From assembly GCA_020846635.1 (NCBI GenBank), contig JADLDO010000023.1, positions 62,001-126,000 of the forward strand: 64,000 nucleotides of DNA, read 5' to 3'. The notes under the pieces are model-generated. The model was not told where the DNA came from, made no database searches, and worked only from the letters and a program-made list of their open reading frames with translations. The position numbers and the translations under genes were made by a program. The DNA comes from Caldilineaceae bacterium (GTDB taxonomy: Bacteria; Chloroflexota; Anaerolineae; Caldilineales; Caldilineaceae). Below are positions 36,507-45,734 of this stretch, in pieces. Within the stretch, counting starts at the first letter, position 1. Each line of letters starts with the position of its first letter.

Positions 36507-37421
36507 ATGAGTACAACAACGCTATCTAAACCAATTGCGCGTCGTACAGGCTTTTCGGCCTGGAATAGCATCCAGGGCGTTTTCTCCTTTCTCAAGGAGA
36601 ACTGGCTCTTTACGCTGGGGTTGTCGCTGCTGCTCGGCCTCTATCTTTTTGGTGTCATCGGGGCGCTGTTTATTAACCCGAAGGATGCCGAGATGGGCGC
36701 TGTCCCTCTCAATCTGAGTCCCTCCTGGGAGCATCCTTTTGGGACGGAAGGCTTCGGGCGAGATGTGTTCACGCTCATGGTCTTGGGGATTCCCAACACC
36801 TTCAAGATCGGTCTGCTGGCCGGTGGTGTTGGCGTCGCCATCGGCGTCGTGATCGGCCTGTTGGCCGGTTACTATAAGGGCTTTGCAGATACAATCTTTA
36901 GCAGTCTGGCAGATGTGATGCTGGTTATCCCGGCGCTTGCCATTTTGATCACCATCTCCGCCTATGTCCGTTCGATGACCGTCGAACTGATGGCGCTCAT
37001 TGTCGGCCTGCTGGCATGGCCGCTGCCGGCGCGGGTCATTCGCTCCCAGACCTTGAGTCTGCGCGAGCGGTTGTTTGTCCAGGTCGCCAAACTCTCCGGC
37101 CAAAATGACTTGGAGATTATCTTCATTCAAATTTTCCCCAACCTGATGGCCTTTCTGGCGGCTGCCTTCGTCGGTACGGTCAGCAGTGGTATTCTGGCTG
37201 CTGTTGGGTTGGAGGTGCTAGGGCTTGGCCCGCAGCTCATCCCGACGATTGGGCGCACGCTTTACCAGGCGTTTTCAAAGTCCGCAATGGGGCGGGGAAT
37301 GTGGTGGTGGTGGGGGCCGCCGGTGGTGATCCTCGCCATCATCTTCACGGGGCTGTTCCTGATGAGCATCTCGTTGGACAAATACGCGAACCCCAGGCTC
37401 AAGGGAGCGATGCGGGGCTAA
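36507..37421 (+). CDS. Oligopeptide ABC transporter permease (DppC/OppC type)
   Basis: This 304-residue permease starts 12 bp after the DppB-type gene. It has FGTEGFGRDVFTLMVLG (the FGTD.GRD signature), GLLAGYYKGFADTIFSSLADVML, the EAA-like loop VQVAKLSGQNDLEIIFIQIFP, and the C-terminal KYANPRLKG. The EAA loop is less conserved than in the other permeases of the window, as seen in sugar-oligomer-type Opp systems. Confidence 0.92.
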   Translation: MSTTTLSKPIARRTGFSAWNSIQGVFSFLKENWLFTLGLSLLLGLYLFGVIGALFINPKDAEMGAVPLNLSPSWEHPFGTEGFGRDVFTLMVLGIPNTFKIGLLAGGVGVAIGVVIGLLAGYYKGFADTIFSSLADVMLVIPALAILITISAYVRSMTVELMALIVGLLAWPLPARVIRSQTLSLRERLFVQVAKLSGQNDLEIIFIQIFPNLMAFLAAAFVGTVSSGILAAVGLEVLGLGPQLIPTIGRTLYQAFSKSAMGRGMWWWWGPPVVILAIIFTGLFLMSISLDKYANPRLKGAMRG

Positions 37422-37498
37422 CATCACACGGCTGCTATCACTCAGCAAACATTGTGGTGACGGCCACTCTGGGTATAGCCAATTCATTGAGAGAACTA

Positions 37499-38521
37499 AT
37501 GGGTATCGAAGCACAAATAAATACTCTTGAGCGAAATTCAGTAGCCGTCAACAACGACAGGGTGCTGGATGTGCGGAACCTGCGGGTCAACTATCATACC
37601 CCGCGCGGGCCGGTGCGAGCGGTGAATGGGGTCAGCTTCTTCCTCAAGCGAGGCGAAAAGCTCGGTCTTGTGGGTGAGTCCGGCTCCGGCAAGACGACCA
37701 CGGCACTGAGCCTCATGCGCCTGGTACAAGAGCCTGCGGTGATCGAAGGCGGTGAGGTCTGGCTGGATGGCATCGACCTGCTTCGCCTTTCTGAAGACGA
37801 GATGCGCAAGGCGAGATCTGCCGACATCGCCTTGATTCCCCAGGGGGCCATGAATTCGCTTAACCCGATGCTGAAGGTTGGCGAGCAACTGCGCGATACC
37901 ATGCGCGCCCACATGGACGGGGAAAGCCAGTCTGCGATTGACGCCCATATCATCAACGTACTCGACTCGGTAGACCTGCGCCCTACGGTCATGCAGGCGT
38001 ATCCCCATGAGCTAAGCGGGGGCATGAAGCAGCGGGTCTGTATCGCTATGGGCATCCTTTTGCGTCCCAAAGTCATCATTGCCGATGAGCCTACCAGCGC
38101 CCTGGATGTGGTGGTGCAACGCCAGGTGATGGAAACCCTGGGTCGCGTGCAGAGTGAGATTGATGCCTCTGTGATCCTGGTAGGACACGACATGGGCCTG
38201 ATGGCGCAGTTCGTTGACCGCGTGGGCGTGATGTATGGCGGCAAACTGGTGGAAGTTAGCCCGGTTCGGGAGATCTTCAAAGATCCGCTCCACCCTTATA
38301 CACAGTTGCTCATCGGAAGCCTGCCGACACTGCAAGCAAAGGAAATGTTCAAGGGCATTCCGGGGCTGACACCTTCCTTGTTTATGCCACCCCCAGGGTG
38401 CATGTTTCATCCACGGTGTCCCAAAGCCATGTCGCACTGTTCGGTCGAGATTCCTGCTCTCGTCGAAATCAAACCCGACCGGTGGGTCTCCTGCCACTTG
38501 TACAATGGGGGTCACTCCTGA
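37499..38521 (+). CDS. Oligopeptide ABC transporter ATP-binding protein (DppD/OppD type)
   Basis: This 340-residue ATPase uses ATG 37499. It has Walker A GESGSGKTT (about residues 58-66), the Q-loop in IPQGAMNSLNPM, the signature ELSGGMKQR, Walker B VIIADEPTSALD and the switch His in LVGHDMGL. The C-terminal oligopeptide extension has Cys residues (GCMFHPRCPKAMSHC) that commonly bind an iron-sulfur cluster in this family. It overlaps the next gene by one base. Confidence 0.94.
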   Translation: MGIEAQINTLERNSVAVNNDRVLDVRNLRVNYHTPRGPVRAVNGVSFFLKRGEKLGLVGESGSGKTTTALSLMRLVQEPAVIEGGEVWLDGIDLLRLSEDEMRKARSADIALIPQGAMNSLNPMLKVGEQLRDTMRAHMDGESQSAIDAHIINVLDSVDLRPTVMQAYPHELSGGMKQRVCIAMGILLRPKVIIADEPTSALDVVVQRQVMETLGRVQSEIDASVILVGHDMGLMAQFVDRVGVMYGGKLVEVSPVREIFKDPLHPYTQLLIGSLPTLQAKEMFKGIPGLTPSLFMPPPGCMFHPRCPKAMSHCSVEIPALVEIKPDRWVSCHLYNGGHS

Positions 38522-39543
38522 TGTCGCTTTTGGAAGCACAGAATGTTACGAAGGTCTTTGGGGGCGGCTTGCTCAGCAAACATGGGATGGTCGCTGTGGA
38601 TGGGGTGTCACTCTCCATTCATGCCGAAAAGCCGACGATCATCGCCCTGGCTGGTGAAAGCGGGAGTGGAAAGACGACCCTGGCGCGTATGCTCTTGGGC
38701 ATCATCCGGCCCGACGATGGCTCGATCCTCTTTCAGGGGCAAAACCTCGCCGAAATGAACCGGCACGAACGCAAAGAATTCCGGCGTGAGGTACAGGCGA
38801 TCTTTCAAGACCCCTTCGAGGTCTATAACCCTTTCTACAAAATTGATCAGGTGCTTACGACCCCCGTACGTAAGTTCAAGTTAGCCCACTCCAGGGATGA
38901 GGCGCAACAGCAGATCGAAGAAAGCTTGCAAATGGCCGGGCTACGCCCAGAGGAAACGCTGGGACGCTATCCCCATCAGTTGAGTGGTGGGCAGCGCCAG
39001 CGGATCATGGTCGCACGCGCGCTCCTTCTTCAGCCGAAGATCATCGTTGCCGATGAGCCGGTGTCGATGGTCGATGCTTCGCTGCGCGCGACGATTCTGG
39101 AGAGCCTGGTGAAGCTAAAGCGTGAGCTGGGCATCTCACTCGTCTATATTACCCACGACCTGACAACGGCCTATCAGATCAGTGAGAACATTTATATTCT
39201 CTATCGAGGTTCGGTCGCTGAAGTCGGCAGTGTCGAGAAGGTCATCAAAGACCCGCAGCATCCCTACACCCGGCTGCTTGTCAGTTCGATCCCCTTGCCG
39301 GACCCGGATCTGCATTGGGGTGGTGAGGAGGACATTGAACGCAAGGCCACAGCCGCCAGCGCGCCTAAGGAGGAAGTCCAGGGCTGCAAATTCTCGAATC
39401 GCTGCCCCTTTGTGATGGCAGAATGTCGTCTCAAGGCTCCCCCTTTGTACCAAACTAACGAGGATCGTGCCGTGGCGTGCTATCTCTACAAAGACGCTGC
39501 GGAGGTCAGCGGTAGGGAGATGGCAGAGCGATTGGCTGTTTAA
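38521..39543 (+). CDS. Oligopeptide ABC transporter ATP-binding protein (DppF/OppF type)
   Basis: This 340-residue ATPase starts at ATG 38521, sharing the last base of the upstream stop. It has Walker A GESGSGKTT, the signature QLSGGQRQR, Walker B IIVADEPVSMVD, and His in YITHDLTTA. The C-terminal extension GCKFSNRCPFVMAEC again has the four-Cys pattern. It is the last gene of the importer operon; the ilv promoter follows 25 bp later. Confidence 0.94.
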   Translation: MSLLEAQNVTKVFGGGLLSKHGMVAVDGVSLSIHAEKPTIIALAGESGSGKTTLARMLLGIIRPDDGSILFQGQNLAEMNRHERKEFRREVQAIFQDPFEVYNPFYKIDQVLTTPVRKFKLAHSRDEAQQQIEESLQMAGLRPEETLGRYPHQLSGGQRQRIMVARALLLQPKIIVADEPVSMVDASLRATILESLVKLKRELGISLVYITHDLTTAYQISENIYILYRGSVAEVGSVEKVIKDPQHPYTRLLVSSIPLPDPDLHWGGEEDIERKATAASAPKEEVQGCKFSNRCPFVMAECRLKAPPLYQTNEDRAVACYLYKDAAEVSGREMAERLAV

Positions 39544-39568
39544 TTGTGTAAAAGATAACATTCAACAG

Positions 39569-39597
39569 TTGACAGCCTCCCGCGCGTTCGCTATACT
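39569..39597 (+). promoter_or_regulatory. Sigma70 promoter of the ilv operon
   Basis: TTGACA (39569-39574) and TATACT (39592-39597) are separated by 17 bp, the best promoter in the window. Transcription would begin near 39604, producing a leader of about 340 nt ahead of ilvB. Confidence 0.8.
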
Positions 39598-39727
39598 AAG
39601 AAACAGTTTAAATTGAGCAAAGTGCTGCACTAGATTTGTGCAATTTGAGCATTGTGCCGCGAACAGAGCTTACTCATCAACAGGATACCGCTGCCAGCAG
39701 GCTCTTGCGAAGAAAAGTACCGCAATT

Positions 39728-39838
39728 ATGATGATGCCAGCCGTGTTGCTTTCCAGCATTCTCGTACTTATTACCGAGCTTCTGGTCGTTGTAGTACTTA
39801 GCGCCCAGAGGTCGATGCTGGTTGGTGAAGCTGCGTAG
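39728..39838 (+). CDS. Branched-chain amino acid leader peptide of the ilv attenuator
   Basis: This 36-residue reading frame begins [18 protein letters not shown] and continues with LVVVVL. About 17 of 36 residues are Val, Leu or Ile, including four consecutive Val codons. It ends at TAG 39836-39838, 35 nt before a terminator. This is the organisation of classical ilvBN/ivbL attenuation: ribosome stalling at Val/Leu codons when charged tRNA is scarce lets transcription continue into ilvB. The ribosome site is weak. Any of three consecutive ATGs may start it, and an upstream GTG (39638) is in frame but less likely. Confidence 0.8.
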   Translation: MMMPAVLLSSILVLITELLVVVVLSAQRSMLVGEAA

Positions 39839-39872
39839 ATGTAACGCCTGCACAGTCTTTAGAGGTCACTGC

Positions 39873-39902
39873 AGACCCTTCCCAACCGGGAAGGGTCTTT
39901 TT
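39873..39902 (+). terminator. Attenuator terminator of the ilv operon
   Basis: AGACCCTTCCC (39873-39883), loop AACC, GGGAAGGGTCT (39888-39898), with a run of five T (39898-39902). An alternative GGTC (39864-39867)/GACC (39874-39877) pairing would compete with its left arm and could serve as part of an antiterminator. It lies 40 bp before ilvB. Confidence 0.85.
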
Positions 39903-39942
39903 ATACTCAGGTTTTTTAGGAGTTTTTCAAGGAGAACGAGCC

Positions 39943-41733
39943 ATGAGCCAGTCGAGCCAAAATGGACATGGGCCTCATCATACTGAGGCTAGGCCCATGA
40001 CGGGTGCCACGATGGTGTGGGAGGCGCTGGTGCATGAAGGCGTAGATGTCATCTTCGGCCATCCCGGCGGCGCAATTTTGCCCACCTACGATGCATTGGC
40101 CCCTTATGAGGCGGATGGCAGGATTCACCACGTCTTAGTGCGTCATGAACAAGGTGCCGCGCACATGGCTGATGGCTATGCGCGCGCAACGGGTCGTGTG
40201 GGTGTTTGTATTGCCACAAGCGGGCCAGGTGCCACCAACCTGGTCACAGGGCTGGCAACGGCACTGATGGACAGTATTCCCATCGTGGCGATTACGGGGC
40301 AGGTTCCCACCAATTTGTTGGGTACGGATGCCTTCCAAGAGTCCGATGTGGTGGGCGTGACCCAGCCTGTGTGCAAGCACACGTATCTGGTGACTGATGT
40401 GAATGAACTGCCCCAGGTTATGAAGGAAGCCTTTTATATTGCGCGTGAAGGGCGACCGGGGCCGGTGCTGGTGGATATTTGTAAGGATGTGCAGAACGCG
40501 ACAGGTCTCTTTTCCTATGACATGGAGATCGACCTCCCCGGTTTTGAGCCATACCCCAATGTAGACATGACTGATGTGCGCCGCGCCGCCGAGTTGATCA
40601 ACCGCAGCGAGCGCCCGCTGATTATCTCTGGTCATGGCATCCAAATGGCCGGTGTCGCGCGTGAATTGCTGGAGCTGGTCGAGAAGGCTGAGATTCCGGT
40701 GGTGACAACGCTGTTGGGCACAGGCAACATTCCAGAGAGCCACCCGCTGAGCCTGGGCATGGCGGGGATGCATGGCGAAGCCTATGCCAACCGCGCCATC
40801 CAGGGCTGTGACTTGCTGATTGCGATGGGCATGCGCTTTGACGACCGCATTACGGGTCGTTTGGATCGCTTTGCCAAACAGGCCAAGATCGTCCATTTTG
40901 AGCTGGATCAGGCCGAAGTGGGCAAGAATATCGTGCCCGATGTGCCGGTGGTGGGCGATTTGGCCGAGACGCTGCCCGCGCTGCTGCCCCTGGTCGAACA
41001 ACGCCGCCATCAACTCTGGATGCAAGAGTTGGACGAGTGGCGCTCCGATTCTTCGTCGACAGACATCCTCAACTATGAAGTGGACGAGCTGATCCCGCCC
41101 TTTGTCATCCGCCAACTTTGGCATCACACCAAGAGCCTCAGCAATGGCCCGGTGATCATCGTGACCGATGTGGGGCAGCACCAGATGTGGGAGAGTCAAT
41201 ACTATATCCATGATCATGCCGGTCAATTGCTGACCAGCGGCGGAGCGGGGACGATGGGCTATGCGCTGCCAGGGGCGATTGGCGCGCAGATGGCCTTCCC
41301 TGACCGCACAGTTTGGGCTGTGGTAGGCGATGGCGGCTTTCAGATGACGCTGCAAGAGTTGGCTGTGTTGAAACAAGAGCACTTGCCCGTCAAGATCGCC
41401 ATCATCAACAATGGCTTTTTGGGAATGGTGCGCCAATGGCAGCAGATCTTCTATGACAAGCGCTATGTGGGCACGCCCATTGTGTCGCCCGATTTTGTGA
41501 AATTGGCCGATGCTTATGATATTCCTGCGATCATGGTGCGTAGACCTGATGAGGTGGGACCTGCCTATGAAATGGCCCACCGTACTCCTGGCCCTTTCCT
41601 AATCGATTTCCGTGTGAAAGAAGAAGTGAATGTCTACCCGATGGTGCCTCCCGGCGCGGCAGTGGACGAGTTGATCCGCCGCCCCAAGCCTGGGGTTGTC
41701 CAGGGTTATAGCGGTGTCGAGCCGAGTTGGTAA
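39943..41733 (+). CDS. ilvB: Acetolactate synthase large (catalytic) subunit
   Basis: IlvB is the thiamine-diphosphate and FAD enzyme that makes 2-acetolactate or 2-aceto-2-hydroxybutyrate, the first common step of valine, leucine and isoleucine synthesis. AAGGAGAA precedes ATG 39943. The 596 residues include the N-terminal catalytic Glu region ([21 protein letters not shown]), the FAD-binding central domain, and the C-terminal ThDP motif [29 protein letters not shown]. It is the first structural gene behind the attenuator and is partnered by ilvN. Confidence 0.95.
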   Translation: MSQSSQNGHGPHHTEARPMTGATMVWEALVHEGVDVIFGHPGGAILPTYDALAPYEADGRIHHVLVRHEQGAAHMADGYARATGRVGVCIATSGPGATNLVTGLATALMDSIPIVAITGQVPTNLLGTDAFQESDVVGVTQPVCKHTYLVTDVNELPQVMKEAFYIAREGRPGPVLVDICKDVQNATGLFSYDMEIDLPGFEPYPNVDMTDVRRAAELINRSERPLIISGHGIQMAGVARELLELVEKAEIPVVTTLLGTGNIPESHPLSLGMAGMHGEAYANRAIQGCDLLIAMGMRFDDRITGRLDRFAKQAKIVHFELDQAEVGKNIVPDVPVVGDLAETLPALLPLVEQRRHQLWMQELDEWRSDSSSTDILNYEVDELIPPFVIRQLWHHTKSLSNGPVIIVTDVGQHQMWESQYYIHDHAGQLLTSGGAGTMGYALPGAIGAQMAFPDRTVWAVVGDGGFQMTLQELAVLKQEHLPVKIAIINNGFLGMVRQWQQIFYDKRYVGTPIVSPDFVKLADAYDIPAIMVRRPDEVGPAYEMAHRTPGPFLIDFRVKEEVNVYPMVPPGAAVDELIRRPKPGVVQGYSGVEPSW

Positions 41734-41748
41734 GGCATTTTGTGCGGC

Positions 41749-41776
41749 GTACGGACACAATATATTGTGTCCGTAC
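41749..41776. repeat. Perfect 28-bp palindrome between ilvB and ilvN
   Basis: GTACGGACACAATA is followed directly by its complement, centred at 41762/41763, 15 bp after the ilvB stop. It could be a hairpin in the ilvBN mRNA or a protein-binding site. There is no T-run. Confidence 0.8.
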
Positions 41777-41835
41777 CTCTGGCATAATTGATTTGGCACA
41801 AGGATTGATCCACTAGGGAAAGGGCAGGGAGTCCC

Positions 41836-42408
41836 ATGAAACATACACTGGTCGCGTGGATGCGCGACAAACCCGGTGTGCTGAACCGGGTGTCGGGGAT
41901 GCTGCGTAGGCGCAATTTCAATATCGACAGCTTGCAGGTGGGCCACAGTGAGACCCCCGGCATCAGTCGCATGACCTTTGTGGTAGATGGCAACGCCCAC
42001 ATGGTCGACCAGGTCATCAAGCAGTTACGCAAGGTCATTGACGTGACGCGCGTGGAAGACCTCAGCGAAAAGCCCACGGTCGCGCGCGAATTGGCGCTGA
42101 TCCGCGTGCAGACCAATCGCGAAAGCCGTTCGGAGATCATGCAGTTGGTCAATATCTACCGCGGCGAGATCGTCGATGTGGCGCTGGACAGCCTCGTCGT
42201 GCAAATTGTAGGGGCCGAAGACCGCGTGGACGCGCTGATCGAACTGCTGGCGAATTTCGGCATTGTCGAGATGGTGCGTACCGGGAGGGTGGCGATGGTG
42301 CGCGGTGTCACAGAACGACGCTTTAAGCGAGGAACGGCTGTGTGGAAGGCGCGCAGCAACGGCTATGAAGTCGATACCAACGAACGCTTCCGTACGGGTG
42401 GTGTCTAA
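41836..42408 (+). CDS. ilvN: Acetolactate synthase small (regulatory) subunit
   Basis: This 190-residue regulatory subunit stimulates IlvB and confers feedback inhibition by branched-chain amino acids. It has an N-terminal ACT domain ([20 protein letters not shown], with the family signature up to RMTFVV) and a C-terminal ALS_ss_C domain. It is some 20-30 residues longer than many homologues because of a basic tail. The ATG is preceded by AGGGCAGGGAG. It lies 102 bp after ilvB with a palindrome in between. Confidence 0.95.
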   Translation: MKHTLVAWMRDKPGVLNRVSGMLRRRNFNIDSLQVGHSETPGISRMTFVVDGNAHMVDQVIKQLRKVIDVTRVEDLSEKPTVARELALIRVQTNRESRSEIMQLVNIYRGEIVDVALDSLVVQIVGAEDRVDALIELLANFGIVEMVRTGRVAMVRGVTERRFKRGTAVWKARSNGYEVDTNERFRTGGV

Positions 42409-42474
42409 ACCCCGCACTCGAATATCAAAAATCAAAGTTCACGACAGAAAGAAAGCAGAAGGTATACCAGTCTC

Positions 42475-43479
42475 ATGGCTAAGATTTATTACGAAAATCA
42501 AGCGGATTTGGGCTTGCTCAAGGGCAAGAAGGTGGCAATCATCGGCTATGGCAGCCAGGGCCACGCCCATGCGCTGAACTTGCAGGATAGCGGTGTAGAT
42601 GTACGCGTGGGCTTGTATGAGGGCAGCAAGAGTTGGCCTAAGGCCGAGGCCGATGGCTTGCGCGTGGTGACGAGCGCCCAGGCTGCGGCTGAAGCCGATT
42701 TTATCATGATGGTGCTGCCCGATCCGGTGCAGGGCAAGGTCTATGAGGAGGAGATTGCCCCCAACCTGAAGCCCGGCGACACGCTGATGTTTGCTCACGG
42801 CTTTAACATCCGCTTTGGTTTTATCCAGCCGCCCGCCGATGTGGATGTGACGATGGTGGCTCCCAAAGCGCCCGGTCATCGCGTGCGCGAGGTCTTTAAG
42901 GAAGGGTCGGGTGTGCCTGCGCTGGTCGCCGTTCACCAGGATGCCAGCGGCAATGCACTGGCGAATTCGCTCGCCTATGCCAAAGGCATCGGCAGCACCC
43001 GCGCCGGTGTATTGGAGACAACCTTTACCGAGGAGACCGAGACCGATCTCTTTGGCGAGCAGGTGGTCTTGTGTGGAGGTGTCAGCGAGTTGGTGAAGGC
43101 TGGTTTTGAGACATTGGTCGATGCCGGTTATCAGCCGGAGATTGCCTACTTTGAATGTCTGCATGAGCTTAAGCTGATTGTGGACTTGATGTATCAGGGC
43201 GGCTTGAACTACATGCGCTTCAGCGTCTCCGATACGGCGGAGTGGGGCGATTATAAGAGCGGCCCGCGCATTGTCACCGATGAGGTGAAGCAGACAATGA
43301 AGCAGATTTTGGCCGAGATCCAGTCGGGGGCCTTTGCCGAAGAGTGGATGGACGAATATCATGGCGGGAGCAAGGTTCTGCTTGCCACCCGCAAGGCCGA
43401 GCAGACCCAACAGCTTGAGCAGGTGGGCAAGGGCTTGCGCAAGATGATGACCTTCTTGAACGCCAAGGAGATTGGCTAA
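42475..43479 (+). CDS. ilvC: Ketol-acid reductoisomerase, class I
   Basis: IlvC converts acetolactate to 2,3-dihydroxyisovalerate with NADPH and Mg2+. The 334 residues fit class I. The Rossmann motif is [13 protein letters not shown]; the cofactor loop ([12 protein letters not shown]) carries the Ser residues typical of NADPH preference. Catalytic residues are expected in the GTFTEE-like [15 protein letters not shown] and [10 protein letters not shown] segments. It follows ilvN by 66 bp; AGAAGG stands a little far upstream of the start. Confidence 0.96.
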   Translation: MAKIYYENQADLGLLKGKKVAIIGYGSQGHAHALNLQDSGVDVRVGLYEGSKSWPKAEADGLRVVTSAQAAAEADFIMMVLPDPVQGKVYEEEIAPNLKPGDTLMFAHGFNIRFGFIQPPADVDVTMVAPKAPGHRVREVFKEGSGVPALVAVHQDASGNALANSLAYAKGIGSTRAGVLETTFTEETETDLFGEQVVLCGGVSELVKAGFETLVDAGYQPEIAYFECLHELKLIVDLMYQGGLNYMRFSVSDTAEWGDYKSGPRIVTDEVKQTMKQILAEIQSGAFAEEWMDEYHGGSKVLLATRKAEQTQQLEQVGKGLRKMMTFLNAKEIG

Positions 43480-43804
43480 TTGTAGTAGAGTCGTAGAGCC
43501 GTACACCACGGCGGTAGAGAGACCCCTGCGGCATGACAGCCCAGCGTGAATGTCATGCCGCAGGCATCTCTCCCGGTTGGCGGTGTTAACCAGTTGGCAT
43601 AGATGGGATTTCACGGGGAAGGGGGGTGATGGGAATGGATGATGGCCTTAGTGACCTTAGCCGGCTGATGGGCTGCTTAGGGCTTGCCAACAATAGACTT
43701 GTGCACAATATTCTTGCCGAGCGCATGCGCTCCATTCTCGTTTCACTCTCAAGCAATGTGACCCCCGCCGGATAAGGCGGCGAACCAAGAAAGGGTTTCT
43801 GACT
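43480..43804. other. Intergenic region between ilvC and leuA
   Basis: These 325 bp contain a hairpin with perfect 14-bp arms (CCTGCGGCATGACA 43525-43538 and its complement 43551-43564) that may terminate the ilv transcript. A Leu-rich small open frame (43635-43775) and a short CCGCC/GGCGG stem (centred near 43772) follow, just before leuA. Confidence 0.6.
43635..43775 (+). CDS. Possible Leu-rich leader peptide before leuA
   Basis: This 46-codon frame is preceded by GGGGGG at good spacing (ATG 43635; ATG 43629 also in frame). Nine of 46 residues are Leu, mostly read by CTT and including [13 protein letters not shown] and ILVSLSS, and it ends 29 bp before leuA. Leu codons are spread rather than consecutive and no T-run terminator follows, so a regulatory role is only a suggestion. 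Confidence 0.3.
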   Translation: MDDGLSDLSRLMGCLGLANNRLVHNILAERMRSILVSLSSNVTPAG

Positions 43805-45607
43805 ATGACTTCCCAAACGATCTCAAACGGCGCTGACCATGATGACAACGGCGTAAATGACTCTCCTGCCGAGGCGCAGGTAGATCTGTCCCATGTCGAT
43901 GTCAACCAATTTGCCATCACCGATATTGCCGAACATGCCCGCGCCATTGCCCACGGCAAGCGCGTGGTTGTCTTTGATACCACTTTGCGCGATGGCGAAC
44001 AAAGCCCCGGCGCGACCCTAAACACCCAGGAAAAATTGGATATTGCCCACCAACTGGCGCGTTTGGGCGTGGACATCATGGAGGCCGGTTTCCCGGCGGC
44101 CAGCCCCGGCGATTTGGATGCCGTGCGCCAAATTGCCAACACCGTAGGCCGCCAGCCGCGCATCGGGCCGAATGGCGAGGTGATGGCTCCCCCCTCGATT
44201 GCGGGATTGGCGCGCGCCAACAAGAATGACATTGACCGCGCCTGGGAAGCTGTGCAAGGGGCTGTGCGCCCGCGCATCCACACCTTCTTGGCGACCAGTG
44301 ACATCCACATGGAACACAAGCTGCGTATGAGCCGCAATGATGTGTTGGAGACGGTGGGCGACATGGTGCAGTATGCCCGCAGCTTCTGTCAAGATGTGGA
44401 ATTTAGCCCAGAGGACGCAGGACGCAGTGACCCTGAATTTTTGGTGCAGGTGGTTGGCGTTGCGATTCAGGCAGGAGCTACGACCATCAACATTCCCGAC
44501 ACGGTAGGTTTCACTACGCCAGAGGAGTTTGGTGGGTTGATCAACTATCTGCGTGAGCATGTGCCGGGGGCCAAGGATGTGATCTTTAGCGTCCACTGTC
44601 ACAACGACCTGGGCCTGGCCACGGCGAACACTTTGTCGGGGCTGCGCAATGGCGCACGCCAGATGGAAGTGACCCTCAACGGCATCGGGGAGCGCGCCGG
44701 CAACACCAGCCTGGAAGAGGCGGTGATGGCGATCTATGTGCGCCAACAGCAATTTGGGCTGGATACCAGTGTCGTCACGCAGGAGATTCACCGCGCCAGC
44801 GACATGGTCAGCCGCTATACGGGCATGGTCATTCAGCCCAACAAGGCGATTGTCGGGGCCAATGCCTTTGCCCATGAGGCGGGCATCCACCAGGATGGCA
44901 TGCTGAAGAATAAGCGCACCTATGAGATCATGGATGCCTCCACCATTGGCCTGAACCAAAGCAATCTGGTCCTGGGCAAGCACAGCGGTCGTCACGCCTT
45001 GCGCCGCAAACTGGAGGAGATGGGCTATCACCTGGATCGCGAGGAACTGAACGATATTTTCCAGCGTTTCAAGGATCTGGCAGACAAGAAAAAGACGGTG
45101 ACTGATGCCGATCTGGAAGCGCTGGTGGGTGACGAGATCTACCAGCCTGAAGAACGATGGGAACTGCTCAATGTCCAGGTGCAGTGTGGCACGACGACGA
45201 TCCCGACCGCGGTGGTGACGCTGCGCAACACGGAGACGGGCGAGGAGATCATCGACGCCGGTTTTGGCACAGGGCCGGTGGATGCCATCTATAAGGGGAT
45301 CAACCGCATCGTCGGCGTGAACAACACGCTGGTAGAGTTCTTGGTGCAAGCGATTACTGAAGGCATGGACGCCAACGGCGATGTGACCATCCGCATCGAG
45401 GTTCCTGCGGAGAGTACCGGCTATAAGGAAACCGCGCAGGGTCGCCAGCGCCGCCGCCTCTTCAGCGGGCGCGGGGTAGACACCGATATTGTCGTCGCCA
45501 GCGCCAAAGCCTATATGCAAGCTCTGAACAAGGCACTGGCAAGCAAGGATGAAGCTCAGTCGTCCGCGATGAACATTGCCGAAGGCGCGACAAAGGCAGC
45601 GGTTTAG
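43805..45607 (+). CDS. leuA: 2-isopropylmalate synthase
   Basis: LeuA condenses acetyl-CoA with 2-oxoisovalerate, the committing step to leucine. It has 600 residues, somewhat longer than typical LeuA, with an N-terminal extension of about 55 residues before [17 protein letters not shown], the catalytic/metal motif. GIGERAGN and the HxH metal motif [11 protein letters not shown] are present. The C-terminal half contains the LeuA dimer/allosteric domain that senses leucine. Its own leader region separates it from ilvC. Confidence 0.96.
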   Translation: MTSQTISNGADHDDNGVNDSPAEAQVDLSHVDVNQFAITDIAEHARAIAHGKRVVVFDTTLRDGEQSPGATLNTQEKLDIAHQLARLGVDIMEAGFPAASPGDLDAVRQIANTVGRQPRIGPNGEVMAPPSIAGLARANKNDIDRAWEAVQGAVRPRIHTFLATSDIHMEHKLRMSRNDVLETVGDMVQYARSFCQDVEFSPEDAGRSDPEFLVQVVGVAIQAGATTINIPDTVGFTTPEEFGGLINYLREHVPGAKDVIFSVHCHNDLGLATANTLSGLRNGARQMEVTLNGIGERAGNTSLEEAVMAIYVRQQQFGLDTSVVTQEIHRASDMVSRYTGMVIQPNKAIVGANAFAHEAGIHQDGMLKNKRTYEIMDASTIGLNQSNLVLGKHSGRHALRRKLEEMGYHLDREELNDIFQRFKDLADKKKTVTDADLEALVGDEIYQPEERWELLNVQVQCGTTTIPTAVVTLRNTETGEEIIDAGFGTGPVDAIYKGINRIVGVNNTLVEFLVQAITEGMDANGDVTIRIEVPAESTGYKETAQGRQRRRLFSGRGVDTDIVVASAKAYMQALNKALASKDEAQSSAMNIAEGATKAAV

Positions 45608-45681
45608 CGTATTGCAGTGTATGCCGGTGGAGTTTTCCAGTCAGGTATAGAATCAACTGTGGAAACAACTCATGTTGGGTG

Positions 45682-45714
45682 AGAAGCCAGGTTGCCGGTG
45701 CAATTCTGGCTTCT
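45682..45714. terminator. Hairpin after leuA
   Basis: AGAAGCCAG (45682-45690) pairs with CTGGCTTCT (45706-45714). The T-run is absent, so termination would be weak. It stands 20 bp before the unrecognised cassette. Confidence 0.4.
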
Positions 45715-45734
45715 TGCGCCTAAAGTGAAGGAAG

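Noticed and set aside
39604..39942. T-box riboswitch before ilvB
   Set aside because: No T-box core sequence or specifier-loop pattern is visible; the peptide-plus-terminator arrangement explains the leader.
40135..41580. Minus-strand frame opposite ilvB, and a similar one opposite leuA (44018-45520)
   Set aside because: Composition is His/Gln/Arg-rich as expected of antisense frames; no domain is present.
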